NCBI GenBank assembly: GCA_903959715.1
Contig: CAJBXX010000035.1
Span: 1-7,838 of the forward strand
Direction: 5' to 3'
From: an uncultured Alphaproteobacteria bacterium
GTDB taxonomy: Bacteria > Pseudomonadota > Alphaproteobacteria > Rickettsiales > UBA1997
DNA: 7,838 nucleotides
A program made the position numbers and the translations under genes. The stretch's first letter is position 1; each line of letters begins with the position of its first letter. Of this stretch, positions 6,514-7,838 are shown one piece after another. The notes beneath the pieces were generated by a model, which was not told where the DNA came from, made no database searches, and saw only the letters and a list, made by a program, of their open reading frames with translations.

Positions 6514-7776
6514 ATGATTGATATAAAATGGATTCGTGAAAATCCACAAAAATTTGATAATGCCATGGAGGCACGCAAATTAAGCATTCGCGCTTCAGAA
6601 CTTCTTATTCTCGACGAACAAAAACGCAAAAAAATCTTTTTAATTCAAGAGCTTCAAGCCAAACGCAATAAGCTGGCACAAGATATTGCAATTATTAAAA
6701 AAAATAATGGCGACGCTTCGCCATTTTTGCAAGAATCAAAAAATATTAACACGCTTTTGAGCGATGCCGAAAAAAATTTAGAAAGTGAAGAATTGTTAAA
6801 TGAAAAACTTTTAAATATTCCCAATATCCCTTATCACGAAGTGCCCGTAGGCTTCGATGAAAATGATAATATTGAAATTGAAAAATTTGGCGAGCCCAGA
6901 AAATTCAATTTTACGCCAAAATCTCACGAAGATCTTGGCGAAGCCTTGAAAATGCTGGATTTTGAGCAATCAGCACAAATGTCGGGAGCTCGATTTTCAA
7001 CTTTGAGTGCAGATTTGGCAAGGCTTGAAAGGGCTCTTTCCAATTTTATGCTCGACATCGCTTCGACGCATAATTACATCGAAATTTCGCCACCAAATTT
7101 AGTAAAATCCGAAGCCATGAAATTTTCGGGACAATTGCCAAAATTTTCCGAAGAAGCCTTTGTTACAACCGACGGCTATTGGCTTATTCCAACTTCCGAA
7201 GTATCGTTGGTAAATTTGGTCGCCAAAAAAACTTTTAGCGAAAATGATTTACCAATTCGTTTCACCGCTTTCACCCCTTGCTTTAGAAGAGAAGCGGGCT
7301 CGGCGGGCAAGGATACGCGAGGCATGATTCGCCAACATCAATTTAAAAAAGTCGAATTAGTTTCAATTACTTCGCCAGAAAATTCTAATCAAGAACATGA
7401 AAGAATGACCAACATCGCTTGCGAAATTTTGCAAAAGCTTGGTCTACCTTACCGCAAAATTTTATTATGCTCGGGCGATATGGGTTTTTGTGCACAAAAA
7501 ACTTATGATTTGGAAGTCTGGTTTCCATCACAAAATAAATATCGCGAAATTTCAAGTTGCTCAAATTGTGGTGATTTTCAAGCCCGAAGAGCTAATATAA
7601 AATATAAAGATAAAGAAGGAAAAAGTCACTTCGTCCACACCTTAAATGGCTCTGCACTAGCGGTTGGACGCACTCTCATCGCTCTTTTGGAAAATTATCA
7701 AAATGCAGATGGTTCGATTGAAATTCCACAAATTTTGCAAGATAAAATGGGTAAAAAAATTATTTGTTTGAAATAA
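6514..7776 (+). CDS. serS: Seryl-tRNA synthetase
   Basis: This class II synthetase charges tRNA-Ser, and also tRNA-Sec where present. At 420 residues it is standard length. The N-terminal antiparallel coiled coil (about residues 30-100) grips the tRNA long variable arm. Motif 1 lies around YIEISPPNLVKSEAM. Motif 2 is FRREAGSAGKDTRGMIRQHQF (F257 to F277), and motif 3 is NGSALAVGRTLIALLEN with R386. The TTDGYWLIPTSEVSL block for serine and ATP binding and the SCSNCGDFQARR block are intact. Sequence character is strongly alphaproteobacterial. It begins 12 nt after ilvN on the same strand with no terminator or obvious promoter between, so it is probably in one operon with ilvBN. The start is fixed by MIDIKWIRENP, the typical N-terminus. 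No Shine-Dalgarno is seen. Confidence 0.98.
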   Translation: MIDIKWIRENPQKFDNAMEARKLSIRASELLILDEQKRKKIFLIQELQAKRNKLAQDIAIIKKNNGDASPFLQESKNINTLLSDAEKNLESEELLNEKLLNIPNIPYHEVPVGFDENDNIEIEKFGEPRKFNFTPKSHEDLGEALKMLDFEQSAQMSGARFSTLSADLARLERALSNFMLDIASTHNYIEISPPNLVKSEAMKFSGQLPKFSEEAFVTTDGYWLIPTSEVSLVNLVAKKTFSENDLPIRFTAFTPCFRREAGSAGKDTRGMIRQHQFKKVELVSITSPENSNQEHERMTNIACEILQKLGLPYRKILLCSGDMGFCAQKTYDLEVWFPSQNKYREISSCSNCGDFQARRANIKYKDKEGKSHFVHTLNGSALAVGRTLIALLENYQNADGSIEIPQILQDKMGKKIICLK

Positions 7777-7789
7777 TTTTAAAGCTGTA

Positions 7790-7838
7790 ATGGATTTAAA
7801 ATTTGCAATTACGCAAACATTAATTATAAAAAAATTGG
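7790..7838 (+). CDS. Start of an unidentified gene, partial (runs off window end)
   Basis: ATG at 7790 opens a frame of 16 full codons (MDLKFAITQTLIIKKI) that stays open to the window end. It lies 13 nt after the serS stop on the same strand. That spacing is similar to the two preceding gaps (9 and 12 nt), which suggests a fourth operon member. The visible residues are too few to name a family. It does not resemble the N-terminus of SurE (usually M-R-I-L-x-T-N-D-D-G), a common neighbour of serS in alphaproteobacteria. It could also be a chance open frame. Confidence 0.45.
   Translation, partial: MDLKFAITQTLIIKKL

Noticed and set aside
1..7838. Possible TGA-to-Trp code change in an AT-rich genome
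   Set aside because: All tryptophans are encoded by TGG and no gene has an in-frame TGA; all visible stops are TAA, so there is no evidence of recoding.

Overview
This window looks like a piece of an AT-rich, compact alphaproteobacterial genome. SerS and the acetolactate synthase large subunit carry alphaproteobacterial signatures. In SerS these are the GSAGKDTRGMIRQHQF stretch and the CSNCGDFQARR block; in the synthase it is GDAS in place of GDGS. The DnaQ C-terminus also resembles the alphaproteobacterial type. All six visible stop codons are TAA, gene spacing is 1 to 13 nt inside gene runs, and no start has a recognisable Shine-Dalgarno sequence. Branched-chain amino acid synthesis and lipid A genes are retained, which argues against the most reduced intracellular Rickettsia or Anaplasma types. 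It would fit a free-living or facultative streamlined lineage, or a less reduced Rickettsiales/Holosporales relative. This placement is inference from reading the proteins, not from a search.

Layout. The left half is read on the minus strand. From right to left it holds fabZ (4066-3605), lpxA (3601-2801) and dnaQ (2799-2086), a tightly packed run with 3-nt and 1-nt gaps. A 203-nt intergenic stretch follows, with a GC-rich hairpin and two identical 19-bp repeats. Then comes a long comEC/rec2 gene (1882 to beyond base 1) that runs off the window and so has no stop codon here. The right half is read on the plus strand: ilvB (4207-5979), ilvN/ilvH (5989-6501), serS (6514-7776), and the first 16 codons of a further gene (7790 onward). 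A 140-nt AT-rich region (4067-4206) separates the two divergent runs and must hold both promoters.

How the genes work together. FabZ and LpxA both use (R)-3-hydroxyacyl-ACP, in fatty acid elongation and in the first step of lipid A synthesis. DnaQ is the proofreading subunit of DNA polymerase III and appears to ride on the same transcript. IlvB and IlvN form acetohydroxyacid synthase, the committed step to valine, leucine and isoleucine. SerS charges tRNA-Ser and is probably co-transcribed with them. ComEC is the inner-membrane channel for DNA uptake. The main oddity is a 39-residue, 62% lysine insert in its predicted periplasmic OB-fold region, encoded by runs of A.

I see no new multi-gene system, mobile element, CRISPR array or RNA gene in this window.
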